From Lunularia cruciata (taxonomy: Eukaryota; Streptophyta; Marchantiopsida; Lunulariales; Lunulariaceae), in contig OX419758.1 in NCBI GenBank assembly GCA_948567375.1, positions 2,051,001-2,115,000 on the forward strand: a stretch of DNA of 64,000 nt, written 5' to 3'. Under the pieces are notes generated by a model. It saw only the letters and a list, made by a program, of their open reading frames with translations. It was not told the origin of the DNA and ran no database searches. Within the stretch, counting starts at the first letter, position 1. Each line of letters begins with the position of its first letter. This document shows, in pieces, positions 34,190 through 46,400 of this stretch. The position numbers were made by a program, and so were the translations under genes.

Positions 34190-35330
34190 GAGATGACACC
34201 TATAGCATTTTTGGGTAGTTGGGCTCTCTCGGCATCTCTACTTTCCTCTTATTTTGTGGTTGTTGATAGACCATTTTTGGAGACTTATGTGATAGAGGTG
34301 GCGGAAAGAGAGATCCTTTTCTCTCCAAAATGTTATTGTGGGAGACAAGAGATAGTTCTATCCCCATGGGCAAATGAGGACCTTCCATCTTTTGTTTCAC
34401 TTTCATCAAATTGGACTAGAGGTTTACAATCTTCCTTGATGGAATGATAGTGTCAGCATACGCTACTTCTCTCTTAATTGACTCATCCATTTCCTCAAGC
34501 TACTAGAGCACATCTTCACTCTTGCTCCGGAAAGGTGCAGGCTCTTGGATCCCAGCTCGACCATGCATTAGAGCATTCTAACTAGCTACTTTCTCTCGTA
34601 TGATGAGGTTTTGCCTAGGTTTGATCCATCAATTTGCATCTTCATTACTCACTTGTGATTGTGGTTCTACACTAGATGCAAGAATGGTCCATATGAAACG
34701 ATGTCCTTTTGGAGGATAGAGGGTAGCTACCCATGATGTTATCAAAGACATAGTGTTTGCTATGGCACAAGAGAGTGGATACTTGGCTTGAAGGGAGGGT
34801 TTGTATGCTTTGTAGACCACAAGTGTTAAGGCAGACTTATACTTGGTATCATATAATCAAATGACAAGGGAAAATATTATGGTTACCGACCCTATAGGTG
34901 ATGTAATTTCAGAGGGAGTGATTACCCATCTCGTTAGACAAAAAAAGGCGACCGCGTAGGAAAAATGAAGGATGGGAAGACCCCACCAAGCCGTACAAGG
35001 GAGAGACAAAAAAGGTAACATGGGGCTAAGCCCCAATAGAGTCTGTATGAGAAAGGGTTTAGGGTTGCTGCCCATCTCGTTAGATGGGCAGCAAGTGGAG
35101 CGGCAACATGCAAAGTTTCCAAGTATAGAGGTATGCATCGAGATCACCTCTTATTCCTCTAGCCTAGAAGTTATATGGATCTACATACACAACATTTAAC
35201 ACATTTGTCAAATAATGCATAAAAGCTTATCATGTCGCACCCTTGTATGGTTTGATGTGGTCTTGCCATCCTTTGTGTTTTCTACGCGGTCTCCCTTCCT
35301 CTCGTTTGCGAGAAGTAGTGGATATCCCGA
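34190..35330 (+). repeat. Repeat family R, copy 3
   Basis: Collinear with copy 2 (4960-5399 plus 17571-18120) and copy 1. It is the only copy not broken by an LTR element, and carries a small insertion at 34939-35070. Confidence 0.75.
34939..35070. mobile_element. 132-bp insertion flanked by 14-bp target duplications
   Basis: CCCATCTCGTTAGA occurs at 34925-34938 and again at 35071-35084. Copies 1 and 2 of repeat R have the site uninterrupted, so this is a clean insertion. A 14-bp duplication fits LINE-machinery (target-primed) retroposition. The insert has an A-run near its left end (CAAAAAAAGG) and a short palindrome GGGGCTAAGCCCC. Identity unknown; perhaps a SINE or a retrocopy fragment. 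Confidence 0.7.
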
Positions 35331-36062
35331 TATTATTCCACTGGGATTCCTTGCCACCTGGTTAGATAAAAACGAATCTGAAGTGCATATACCTTGGATC
35401 CACGCATCTACTACTCAATGCTCCTTCCATGTGTTCAACATGTATAGGGCGGAGCGCCGTATAAGAGTATCATCAGGGAGACTTGTTGACTCCGCTACTG
35501 TAGCTGCAACCAAGTGAGGGACATGAAAATCTTCACCGTTGACATTACCGTGGTTTACCAATTCCTTGAGAAACTCTTCACGGCTTCTCCCTGTTCGTTT
35601 CGCTCGCTGCACAGGCGTGCCACTCTACCCTCAGGCGTGCCACTCCGACCATGAAGTCATACTTATCGACCCGAAGAGGTGGAGTGAATGTGAATTGCGG
35701 AGGTGATTGAGGGAATATTGTTTGCTGCATGAAGGTGTGTCTCGCGCCTCGTTTCCAGAGCTTTCTGTTCATGACTTCAGTCTACACTCGGAACTCGTGC
35801 TCCTACGAAATTAGGGTGAGAATTCTCATTGTCATTTGTATTTGAAGCTTTGATACATGTGAGGTGCTCGATTTAAGACAGGACGAGACTTGTACTTTAA
35901 TGTGATGACTTCTGGAGCGCGTCTCTCAGTTATGCCTGCTAAATGGCGGAGATAGTGTGACTCTAGTTGAAATTGGTTGATCTACAGGAGCTGTTGGCTA
36001 GATTGGTGGTATCTAGTCAGTGCTCGCCCTTCCCGGACCTCGGTTGTTGTAGAGGATATCAA
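35331..36062. other. Unrecognised open frames, possible exon
   Basis: More balanced base composition than the repeats around it. On the minus strand, 35612-35418 reads REEFLKELVNHGNVNGEDF... to NTWKEH, preceded by 35772-35578. No family recognised and no clear splice pair. It could be an exon or chance. Confidence 0.25.
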
Positions 36063-36640
36063 GGGTGTTTTCCACATTTGGTTAATGGTTTTCTAGAGAT
36101 GAAATCAGTGCAGATCAGTTTCAGCAACCAGTAAAGGATGACATACAGATGATGGCGAAAACCATTCTAATTCCTCGCAGTTTGTGGATGGAACATAGAA
36201 TCTTGGTACCAATTTTTACCGCATCATGCAGCAGGACTTGGTCTGTCCTACCAAGTCTCTTAGCTTCTGTGAGGTTCTTTTTAGAATTTCATGCACGGTG
36301 AAGGTTTTGCAGTTAATTTACTTCAAGCTGTTTGAATAAACCCATTTTCTAATAAATGTTTGTTCTCTGGTGTATATCGAATGCTCTGCTAAATCGTTCA
36401 AGGATAGAAGTCAAGCATGCCAAAAATTTACAGGAAATCAACACATTTCTGCAGAGAGGGCAAAACGTAGAGACAGCGATCTTTTGTAATTCAATGCCGT
36501 TCAATTAACTGTCCTGACGCTGATTAGAGGATCGCTACTCTGCACTCTTCGTGTCTTTATATCACATCTACAAGTTTCATTTCCATAGGTCCAAATCTCG
36601 TAGACTATGTACCGACAGTATCAGAATGTATCATTGGCAT
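36063..36640 (+). repeat. Duplicated non-coding block, right copy
   Basis: Partner of 2368-2960, same orientation, about 33.7 kb away. It ends about 130 bp before the first recognised exon of the SERAC1-like gene. Confidence 0.75.
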
Positions 36641-36773
36641 ATGTATTCTATATATTCACCATCCATGATCCGTACAAGTTTTCGTCTCGGATTTCGCAAA
36701 GCATGTTGCGAAATTCATATGTTCTATCGAGTTCGGATTCTAAATTAACCTCATGGTTTTGCAGCAACCAATA

Positions 36774-39125
36774 TACAAGATGACGAAAATAAAGAATCTA
36801 TGGGGGCGATTCAGTTGAGATTGAGAAAGTCAGAAGAGTTTACGGAAGACATCACTCAAGATGGCGGAATATTTAGCCCCCAAAATCGCGGAAAATGTAG
36901 CAGTCGGGATGGAGGGAGTTGCAGCATACCAAGGGGAAGAAAATGTTCTACAGACTGCGGAGAGCTCGAACTTCAGCCTGCAAATGTGATCAAGGCATGC
37001 GAACGTTGGCGAAACTTTCTCGCCGAGTAAGTCTCCACATTTTCCTCTATCTCTACTGCAAACAAAGGAATCTAAAAACTTTCAGGCTCTGTACTACTCT
37101 TGCTCTTGCTGGTCGTGCATGCTTGTGTATGGTCCATGATGAGAACCTTTCTTCCTAGTCTTTCAAGGAGATGGTCTATCCTCAGTCATTCTGACCTCTG
37201 ATGTATCAGACATCCTAGCACTCAGCTTTCCTAGTCTCACCAGAGTAGACACTCCTGATTGCACTAAGCAATATTCAACTCACTCTCTCAGAGCCTTCAA
37301 AGATAATACACAGCAGCATTCACGAGACATCCTAGCACTCAGCTTTCCTAGTCTCACCAGAGTAGACACTCCTGATTGCACTAAGCAATATTCAACTCAC
37401 TCTCTCAGAGCCTTCAAAGATAATACACAGCAGCATTCACGCAGCATGAAAGGTACCCCAGTGGTAAGCAGCATAGAACACTCCTAAAACAAGGTACAAG
37501 GTGCTGGGAATGATCTTTGTATGAGAACTTACAGAAACAAGAGTAGAAAACACTCTTTTATACACTTAAGCAAACCCTAGGGGGTTGCTTTGCTGAGCCC
37601 TAATTAGGGCTGCCCCCCTTTACCCTAAGTAAAAGATATTTAGCAGAGTCTAGAAGATTCTAACAAAACCTTAAAAACAAAGAGAAGTCACTAAACTAGA
37701 GATTAACTAAACTAACAGTTCATTCTTTATATTCTTCAATTGGTTCGGTTGCTTCAATAAGGAAAAGGAGATCACAGGGACGAGTATCTGACCAGGGGCC
37801 ACATAGCTTGGATTTATTACAGAATTTGATCCAACATACTGTACTTACGTGACACATTATTATCCTCCTTTGTAAATGTACAGCGGAGTTACTCTATTTA
37901 TGTGGTGTATAAGCCCACCGGAGCTGAACCTGAAGTAGACCTCCTGTTCTTTCACGACCTCCACGAAGCGTGTGAACCCTTCCCTCACTTTTCTACTTGG
38001 ACATCTTCGGCGACTTCACCAGAAGTGGTAGTTTGGCCAGGAACTTGGATACCGGAGATGTTCCCGCTCGCCCGCGTTTTAATAGTAAGTTACGATGGTG
38101 CCCTGGAGCAAACAGACTTGTGTGGACAGGCGGACCTAAATATCATTCCCGAAAAGATCTATTGGGAAATGACTCGGGCAGATGTGGGGACTCGTCGCCC
38201 GATGATTTTGATCGGCCATGGTGTTGGCGGCCTTTTGATACAAGTTATATGTTGTTTGGTAGAAGGTGAAATTTTGCGAATTTCCTGTGACCGGTCATTG
38301 ATGTTTATTCAACAACTTATAGGTGTGTTTCTCTACGGAACTCCACACTGCGGAATGAACCACCCGTACAATGAGCCTGGCTTTGACAAACAACACCGAT
38401 TTACAAGAAGTTACTTGCTGACGGACGTGAAAATTATCAGCACTGGACTTGGTCGGCTAAGGGAACGTTTTGCATCTTTTCTCCAGCGATATCCAGATTG
38501 TCAAGCTTTTTCAGTTGGAGAAGGGCGAGAGACCATGCTGGTATGTATGCTCATGTGAGTCATCAACTTCCTATCCTTTCTTATCTTATGGACTTATTAC
38601 AGCAACGGTCCTCTGCCCTCTCGTGGCTATCGGAGAACTCAAAACCAGTCTATCCCTTGAGTTGTTAGGATGTATAAATTGCTTTGAAACATCGTGATTC
38701 TTGCTCCTCAATTCCTTTTGCCATGGAGGTAAATACTCATCCGTCATTTCCAATGCTGAATTGTATATTTGAACAAAAGAGCTGAGTATATCGCGTAGAG
38801 AACAGGGCAACATACATCTGTGGCATTTGAGACTACAGTCGTAACGATTACAGAGTACTCGCTCATGCAGAGGTTGAATCATTTTAAGCAACCAACTCTC
38901 CTGGTCCCAGAGGCTTCTTCAAGGAGGGGGAGTTTTCATTACGTCTATGAAGATCACGTCACTATTTGCAAATTGAACAGCCCATCATCTCCCAGTTTTT
39001 GTATTTTTAACGACCTTCATAAGAGAATGCCAGGAGCTAGAGGTACCGGTCCAACTAGTCACTTGAAACACTACTTAGTCGTGAATAACGATACAAATGT
39101 TTCCTTATCGCACTGTATCAAGTAA
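36774..39125 (+). CDS. SERAC1-like alpha/beta-hydrolase gene 1, spliced
   Basis: Gene model from splice signals. An exon runs 36774-37026 (acceptor GTTTTGCAG, donor GA|GTAAGT), then an 862-bp intron. Exon 37889-38540 follows (acceptor GGAG, donor CTG|GTATGT), joining in frame as FLAD-YSIYVVYKP, and the last exon starts about 38871 and ends at TAA 39123-39125. There may be an extra small exon between. Features: VDLLFFHDLH (oxyanion-loop region), WPGTWIPEMFPLARVLIVSYD, then ILIGHGVGGLLIQ at 38211-38240, then GVFLYGTPHCG, and a C-terminal LVPEASSR...EDHVTICK segment with the expected Asp-His. In SERAC1/PGAP1-like lipases the elbow is G-H-S-x-G; here Ser is Gly (codon 38220-38222), so catalysis is doubtful. 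A true upstream first exon was not identified. Confidence 0.65.
37130..37800 (-). mobile_element. Retroelement fragment in intron 1 of the SERAC1-like gene
   Basis: Read on the minus strand it has a TATA-like TGTATAAAAGAG, a long leader, and then an ATG opening MSDTSEVRMTEDRP near 37211-37170. The same leader and start occur on the plus strand at 40440-40925. It looks like an LTR-plus-gag-start fragment. Boundaries are approximate and the family is unassigned. Confidence 0.55.
37209..37442 (+). repeat. Perfect 117-bp tandem duplication
   Basis: Copies 37209-37325 and 37326-37442, identical by eye, from GACATCCTAGCACTC to CAGCAGCATTCACGA or CGC. The related fragment at 40780-40870 has a single unit, so this is a recent local duplication. 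Confidence 0.95.
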
Positions 39126-40439
39126 GATTTGAGATGTGGTGTATGACTTTGAATGTTGTTTTTATTAGAGAGATCAAGGAAGCGAAATCCTGTTTGGCAA
39201 TCAGAGGCTGGTCTTGAGCACGTCTATTTGGGGTTCCGACTGCAATGCAGCAGGGACAGTACCCTTTCCGGGAACTTTCCCCACAAAGTCCAGGTACCGC
39301 ACTAGAAGAAATCTCTTTCTTCATGATCCGTTCCTTTGGTTGATCTGTCGGCATAGATCAAATGATAGATGATGATTGAACCTCTTTGATGAATATGATC
39401 GTTACCTGGAAGGCTTATAAGAGAAATGTCCGAAGGATGTTAGCTCAAGGATGCTTGTGGTGTAAATCTCAAGTATTATTGTTCGCTTTCTATATGGTAG
39501 CAAAACTTGTAAACCCGTGAAGTGTGTAGTTCCGTGAAGTTGGCATCAAATGATTATGTAGAGTCTGTTCGAGGTGAACTGTGCATAATACAAAAAAAGT
39601 GCTCCTGAATTGGAACGGTGTGCAGGATAAATTAAGGACAAAGTTGACCTCCGACCTCAAGATTGTAGCCGAGAATTTCAGCTGTAGTGATAACCTTATT
39701 GTGGTTAGGCATGCTGGTCATGAAGTCTTTATTCTATGTGAAGTTCCATATCACATAGACATCTTAGTCAGAACAGTCCACAGTTGCTGTGCTGCGTAGT
39801 TCGTGAAACGACAAATCATTGAGGAGATCAAGTCCCTTAACCAGTCGGAGGATGATAACATTCAATAAAACCGCTCCCTAGGTCTTGGGTTCTTTCGCAA
39901 GGAGTGTGTAAAACAAGTATTTACACAGAGTTGACGAGAAACTCCTTAGGTCCTCGATTTTCTCGCGAGTGTGTAAAACAAGTGTTTACACATGAGTTGA
40001 GGGGAAAGTAAGCTGTGGTGTTGCTCAAAAATTTGGAAGAAAGTTTTCGTGCGGCCATCAACGAAAGGTGTAAGTCTGTATCGCCGAAACTTTGGAGTGA
40101 CTATAAGGATTTACTTCGTGGCATCGTCTTCCATACTTGGCCTTCGATGGAAAATAAGCAAGGTCAAGTCTTATTGCCCTGTACGCAGGAGAGTGTTTTC
40201 GACCCCGAAGCGCTGAACTGGATAGTAGCAGAGATTTGCACTACCCATGAGAATATCAAGGATCCTACGGTACGTGTCAAGCTTCATGTATTGGTGAATT
40301 ATTTCAGACGAAGCACTAGATCTTGTTGTTCCGAACCGGCATGTATGTGAAAGCTTGATGTATGGTGTCGGTTAACCCCATATATATTCTGTTAAATTAA
40401 GTAATCTCGAGTTTAGAGACTTTTTCTTAGAATCAGACA
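39126..40439 (+). other. Unassigned coding-like segments between the paralogs
   Basis: Two plus-strand stretches have balanced composition and open frames. One is about 39600-39799 (NWNGVQDKLRTKLTSDLK to VRTVHSCCAA). The other is 40015-40350 (SFRAAINERCKSV, LWSDYKDLLRGIVFHTWPSM, then FDPEALNWIVAEICTTHENI). I do not recognise the family. They may be upstream exons of paralog 2, exons of another gene, or decayed coding sequence. Confidence 0.3.
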
Positions 40440-40925
40440 AAATAGACACTGTTCATGGACTGTTCACATACTTTCCATGTGCTGCATGTGTTACATGAGC
40501 ACTATGGTAGCACACCATTCAGCACACCCTACAGCACACCTTTCAGTACACCCTTTAGCACACCTTTTAGTACACTCTTCTATCTATATAATCCCAGTCA
40601 GGAGTTTCTTCTACTGGAGTTGATTTCTACCACTTCCCTTTTGCATTTCGTGAAGTCCTGAGCTGCCTAACACCATCTCAGGAGTGTTCTGTATTGGAGT
40701 TCTGTATCTCAGTATTGGAGGTTATTTGTGCTGCGTGAGTGAACTGGCTGTACTGTCTTTGAAGGCTAGGAGAGAGTTAAGTACTTCTGTGTGCAATTAG
40801 GAGTGTCTACTCTTGTGTGACTAGGAAAGCTGAGTGAGTGCTAAGATGTCTGATACATCAGAAGTCAGAATGCCTGAGGATAGACCATCTACTTCAAAGA
40901 GCAGGAACAAAGGTTCTCATCATAT
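40440..40925 (+). mobile_element. Retroelement fragment, plus-strand relative of 37130-37800
   Basis: Shares GGAGTGTCTACTCT, GACTAGGAAAGCTGAGTG and the start codon context ATGTCTGATACATCAGA (40845 onward, MSDTSEVRMPEDRPSTSK). Only the leader and about 25 codons are present. It contains the minisatellite at 40509-40579. Confidence 0.55.
40509..40579 (+). repeat. Minisatellite, six units of about 12-13 bp
   Basis: Alternating AGCACACC(A/C/T)TTC and AGTACACCCTTT-type units. Confidence 0.9.
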
Positions 40926-41040
40926 TCAGTAGTGCTTGAGTGAACGACTTACGAACTTATTTTTAGTTTGCAATGAACGTCGTTGACCCATTGCTGTTTG
41001 AAAATCACCAATTGAGTAGAATGTACGTTTTCAACAGATT

Positions 41041-42395
41041 CAAAGGAAGAGTGACCAATTGTACGAACTACGCAACGTGGGAGATCCAAACATGACCATC
41101 ATTTTCTCCACGGTTTTTGCCCGGACGCCCGACGAGGCAGACTCAATTACACTTATCCACATGGATTACTCAGTCGGAGGAGTTCAATGAGTCATGGGCA
41201 CAACTTTGGCCCAAGACCTGGCTCGCAGATAGGTTTCCGAGAGCACGGATTTTTACCGCCAAGTATGACACCAGTCTAGAGGTTACATCGAGGGGCGGTA
41301 GATTGGATCTATATGTGTTGGGAGAGCAACTGGTTAAAGGTATTTATGATCCACCGCAGTGTGAACCCGGAATCTCGGAGCTGCCTGTTGTCTTGGTGGG
41401 GCATTGCATTGGAGGAATTATCATGAAACAATTTTTGCTATCCGCTCACCGAACGCGGGGTTCCGATTCACCTGAGAAAGCAACGGAGAAGAAGATAGAA
41501 GGATTCTTGAGAAACGTTGGACTTCTTTGCTACTATTCTACACCCCATAAAGGACTGAATGTTCTCACGACAACTGCGAATGACAAATCTCCAATGTTGG
41601 AGGTCGCTACATTAGTCAATAATGAAGTTGCAAGATTACATCAGGACCTTAACAAGATACTGCGGATGTCCGCAAATGGCGAGTAGCTGCAGTGGGTGCA
41701 ACTCTCCCTACAAATCGGGTAAATATTCCTTTCCATAGTTGAGATCTCCTGATAACAGAGTAATCCTTTAAACATCATTTGTGGCTCCTTAGAAATAACA
41801 ATTCTTTGAGGCCACTAGGAACAACGATTACTTGACAAAAATTGCATCGATTGATTCTTCAAAGCAGTTGAATTGTGGTGAACATGATGAAACATTTATC
41901 GTTAAGGTACGCAATGTTAAAAGAATGTTTTATACAAATCATATTGGACATGATACGGGGTAGTTTGTTCAGACAGAAACAGATGTGTTCATGTCTGGAA
42001 GTTCAACCGAAATCGTGCAAGCTTAGAACAGTGAGAATATAGATTGAACCTTCCGCGGAATCATTATGTAGTTATCTCTTAGTCCACAGGATCACAATTG
42101 AGATCAGGAAGACACGGAGTTGAATCCAATGCACATAGAGTTTACAGGGTGCATGTTATTTTATGTTACAACAAATTTGGTATCTGACTGTTACCATTTA
42201 AGTCATTTGTGGTCCTCTGTGCAGCCCCCAGTAGGATTCGACGATATTCTTGTTGAGGAAGTATCGTCCAGAGCAGGAGATTATGTTTCAGTGCATAAAG
42301 ATCACTTCTCAATCTGCCGACCAGAGAGCAGGACTTCCAACGCTTTTCTACATCTTGTAAATAGTATCAAAAGTACCATTGACGTCCAGCAGTAG
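41041..42395 (+). pseudogene. SERAC1-like hydrolase paralog 2, frameshifted
   Basis: After a CAACAG acceptor (41034-41039) come QLYELRNVGDPNMTIIF, then HGFCPDARRG in another frame, then STWITQSEEFNESWAQLWPKTWLADRFPRARIFTAKYD in a third, so at least two indels break the entry segment. The middle (VVLVGHCIGGIIMKQF at 41390-41440) has Cys in place of the nucleophilic Ser. Near 41660 the frame shifts again: VRKWRVAAVGATLPTN is out of frame with the TAG-ended SANGE and runs to a GG|GTAAAT donor near 41718. The last exon is 42225-42395 (acceptor GTGCAG), with EEVSSRAGDYVSVHKDHFSICRP, and ends at TAG 42393-42395. It is homologous to gene 1 along its length. Probably dead; sequencing error cannot be excluded. 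Confidence 0.7.
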
Positions 42396-43254
42396 GCTCC
42401 CAGCTCAGGTATGAGCAATTCAGGAGAACCTCCTCTTCATGCAACAGCATGAGGTGAAGACATGAAATAGAAATGGGTTGAATGAAATACCAATGAGCAT
42501 AGCAGATATATATATAATGTGGCTTCAAAAGGGACTGTAAATATGAGGTAAGTTCTTGCATGGTCAACCCAATTCAGATAACTCCGAAGTTCAATTTCCT
42601 ACTGACGAAGAATGAATCCGGCTTGACTGGACTTGCAGGCTTTCCCATACTCTCCCATTCTCTCTTGACAGTACTGGGGGTGATATGAGCGAAATATGAC
42701 ATTTGAAATGCAAAGGAAGAGCCAACGACATATAACGGTCCTGGAATCTCGGTTCATTTTGACATGGTTAACAAGAGGACAAGTCCTGAGTATGGCACCG
42801 AATGGCATTGATTAGAAGGATGCCAAGTATAAAAGCTTCCTTTGAAGAAGCTCACAGTCCTTCGTGTACAGGAGTGCACGAGTAGGAATAATATTCCTAA
42901 TCTGGTGCTAACGCAAGATTAAGCAAAAGTAATCACCGACTTTACAATTCGAAACTACTTGTGATATCGAATTCTGAAATCCTTTCCTCCAAAGTTGTAG
43001 TGCCTCTCCCTCGAGACACCACAGCTCTATTTGGAGGCAAAGCCAACAAGGGAATTGCAGCACTTTGAATTGTAGTCTCATTTCACATGAAGCTGTTTCG
43101 CTGCAATTCCTTGTCTCTAGAACATCTTGAGTAATTGCATTGTTGGTCACTGATTGAGGTGAAGGATTGCAAGCTGCCGCTGACGATTCCTGGAACTGAT
43201 GACGAAATTGGAAAACCTGATAGAAACCTGAGGAAAACCTGATAGAAAATGCAC
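42396..43254. other. No gene recognised
   Basis: Flank of paralog 2. An 80-codon minus-strand frame at 42908-43150 has no recognisable motif. Confidence 0.4.
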
Positions 43255-43461
43255 TGTGAGGAGGCGATAAACTTTTGGAATCCCTTAGATAGAGATTATA
43301 GAGTAACGAATGGGAGAGAGTTCTCGAGTATAGTTAGTGGTTTATTAAGTTAATTATAGTCCTCGGTTTCCACTAAGTAAACTAAGTCCATTGAGTCCAT
43401 TATAGTTCGCTAACTCCACTACATAGTGTGGATCACAAATGCATATTATATGAATCTAACA
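43255..43461 (-). repeat. 3' LTR of the copia element
   Basis: 207 bp, aligned with 47092-47297; shared CCATTGA(G/C)TCCATTATAG and ATATTATATGAATCTAACA ends. Confidence 0.8.
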
Positions 43462-43469
43462 ACCATTCT

Positions 43470-46400
43470 TAGTGGGTGTTTTGTAATTGTTTATTTATCG
43501 AAAACTCCTAGTGCATGACAAAACCTTGTATGCAATTCTCTAGTCAATCTTTTAGTGAAAATGTCAGCAGTATTATCTTTGGTGTCCACCTGGCAATCAG
43601 AGATCTCCTTGTCTTCAACTCCTTCTTTGATACAGTAGAATCTGATATCTATATGCTTCGTTTTCTCATACTACGTTGGAGTAGCAAGGTCAATTCCGAT
43701 GTGTTGCCAGAGTACAGTTTCATTGTTTCTCCAAGGAAACCCAGGTCACTTAATAATCCCGTATGCTATATTTCTTCAGTAATTGCCTTTGATAGAGCCA
43801 TGTATTCAACTTTGGTGCTAGATAGTGAAATAAAAGCTTGCTTTTGCTTGACCAACAGCTGGTGCATTATAGAGAATAAAGCAGTATCCTCCTTTAGATC
43901 TTCTTTTGTACTGATCTCCCCCCAATCTGAGTCGAAGTACCCATGAATGGGAATACTAGATGTAGTGTGACAGTGTATCGACCAATGTACCAGATAATCC
44001 TTTTAACAGGCTTCTAGTGGTTCAGGCCAGGATTTGCCATATACCTGGCAATGACCGTGATTGTTCTCCATGGATTGAAGGTCATCTTGAATAAGCTCAA
44101 GCCATTTATTGGAATGAAGTCCAGCAATAGCACCTTCATAAGTGTCAAGATTACAATTGGATGGAGAATAATGCATGCCTAGTGCACTAGCAAGTTCCAA
44201 TAGTGCATCATAGTTTCTATTTTGAGAGCGAATTCTGGTGCCTTGGTGTACATAAGTAGCAAAAGGCACTTGGATAGCATCTAGGGAAGAATGTTTAGGC
44301 CTCCTAGTGTAAACAATAGTAAAGGATCATGAGGACATGTGTGAAAGTGCATGAATTGGAAGATAATGACTTTAGTGATGAAGATAATGGAGAAGGAATT
44401 GATGGAACCGTAAAATTGTGATAGAAGGTGATGTAGATAGAGTAGGAGTTGGTGGAGATAGATTGGGATTGAGAACTAGAAGCAAGAGAGGAAATGAAAA
44501 TTTTGGATCACATGTGAAATCTAGTTGAACATATTGAGTGGTAGAACAATGTTTATGTTCATGAGCATAGGTATGTTCTTGAAACTAAGCATCTCTTAAT
44601 AGAAAAATGAAGTTATCATACATCTTCTTTAGTTTATAAGCTTTACTTTCCTAATCATAGCCAAGGAAACTTTGAAGTAACGAGAGATTAGGTTTACAAC
44701 CAAGTCAAAGTTGGAAGGGTGTAACTTCGGAGGAGATAGCTCTGGTAGGATTTAGATTTAGTAGAAAGTTGGCAGTTTGTAGTGCCTCTCCCCAATAAGG
44801 CTTGTGGAGTCCACAATCAAATAACATAGAGTGGATTGTTTCCACCAATGTTTTGTTCCTTTCTCTAAGCAACACCATTTTGTTAAGAAGTGTGTGGAGT
44901 ATTGAATTGGCACATGATGCCTTTTGTTTTGCTTAAAAGATGAAATCTATAGATGTGTATTCACCACCATTGTTAGAGTGTAGCACTTGGACCTTCTGAT
45001 TGAGTTGAGTCTATGCATAGTTCACATATTCTTGGAAACAAGTAAAAACTTAATGTTTGAACTTGATTAGATACAAGAATGTGTACCTTGTGTAATCATC
45101 AATGAATGTAACAAAATATTTATAACCAATACAAGTAGTAGAAGAGATGGACCACAAACATAATAATGGGTGAGAGCTAATAGATAGTAGCTCTAGTAGC
45201 TCTTTCCAAGGGAAAAGAAATTTGAGTTTGCGTGTCATGAAGACAAGGTAAATAGGTTAGGATAGATCCGATCCATCCGAGCAATCAGATTTTTGTCTTG
45301 TAGAAGTTGAAATAGATTCATGTTCATGTGCTTGAGATGTTTGTACCATAGGGAAGTAATTGCAAAAGATGTACCCTCAAAGGAATATACATTACAATTG
45401 CTTGAGATGATTGAGATTGAGTTGATGTAGAGACAACAACATCTTGAGGTTGTTCAATTGTCTCTCTAAGAAGCCAAAATTTGTCCAATTTAGGATAGGA
45501 TGCAATCATTTTTTGCAGATCATTATAAAGGAAAATGCATGTTTCCTTTAATTGAAATGGTCCATATGATTTGTTCAACTGAAGTGCTGAAAAGGGAATC
45601 TTGTTTAGCAAAGGAACATGTATAACATCTTCTAGCATGTATGAGTTCTTTGAACAAGCAAGCTTAATAGAAATTGTCCCATGACCTAGAATAAGAATGT
45701 TGGAACCATCAAGTAAACTTGTCTAGGTGGCGAGTATGTTCATAGACCAAGAAACAAGTTTGTTGATAGGTCATGTGTTGAGAAGCAACAATATCAATGT
45801 ACCATTACTTGTCCCGAGTGATTGAAGGAACAACATCAATGTTATACAAAGAGAGGTGAGTTGTAGAAGCGTTTGCATGATGGTGTTCATTGCCTGCTGT
45901 CTCGTTTGCATCAGCAATGCACTTGCAATAGTCTTTGATGTGATGTCCTTTCTTGAGCAATAGTGACAAATGAAAGAAGATCAAGAGGAACTTCCTCCAA
46001 AAGACCTAGAGAAAGAACTCTGGTATTGACCAAAAGATCTATTGAAAGAATTTTGACCAAAAAACCATGAGATTCATTGTTCTAACTCTCCTTGCCTTTG
46101 CCTTTGTTTGTATAAGAAGATGTAGAGCCTTGTGTGATTGTTAGAGCAGTTGCTTGCTCTGCAAGATCTTCATACCTCATATTGGTCTCTTCTTGAAGAA
46201 GCATAGCAATGACATCAAAGAGATGTATTTCCTTATGTGTTTATAATGATTGGAAAAAATACTCAAAACTAGAGGGCACAAATCTCATCAAATGGAGCTT
46301 AGCTTGCTGGTCATCAATTAGGTTGTTCATGGCAGCCAATTGGATGAGGACTCCATGAAAATTAGTAATGTATTTTGTTACAATGGTACTTTCATGCATC

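Noticed and set aside
39118..39354. Minus-strand frame with CGESSRKGYCPCC, possible zinc protein
   Set aside because: Cys spacing fits no known finger, and the frame lies just downstream of the SERAC1-like gene without splice signals.
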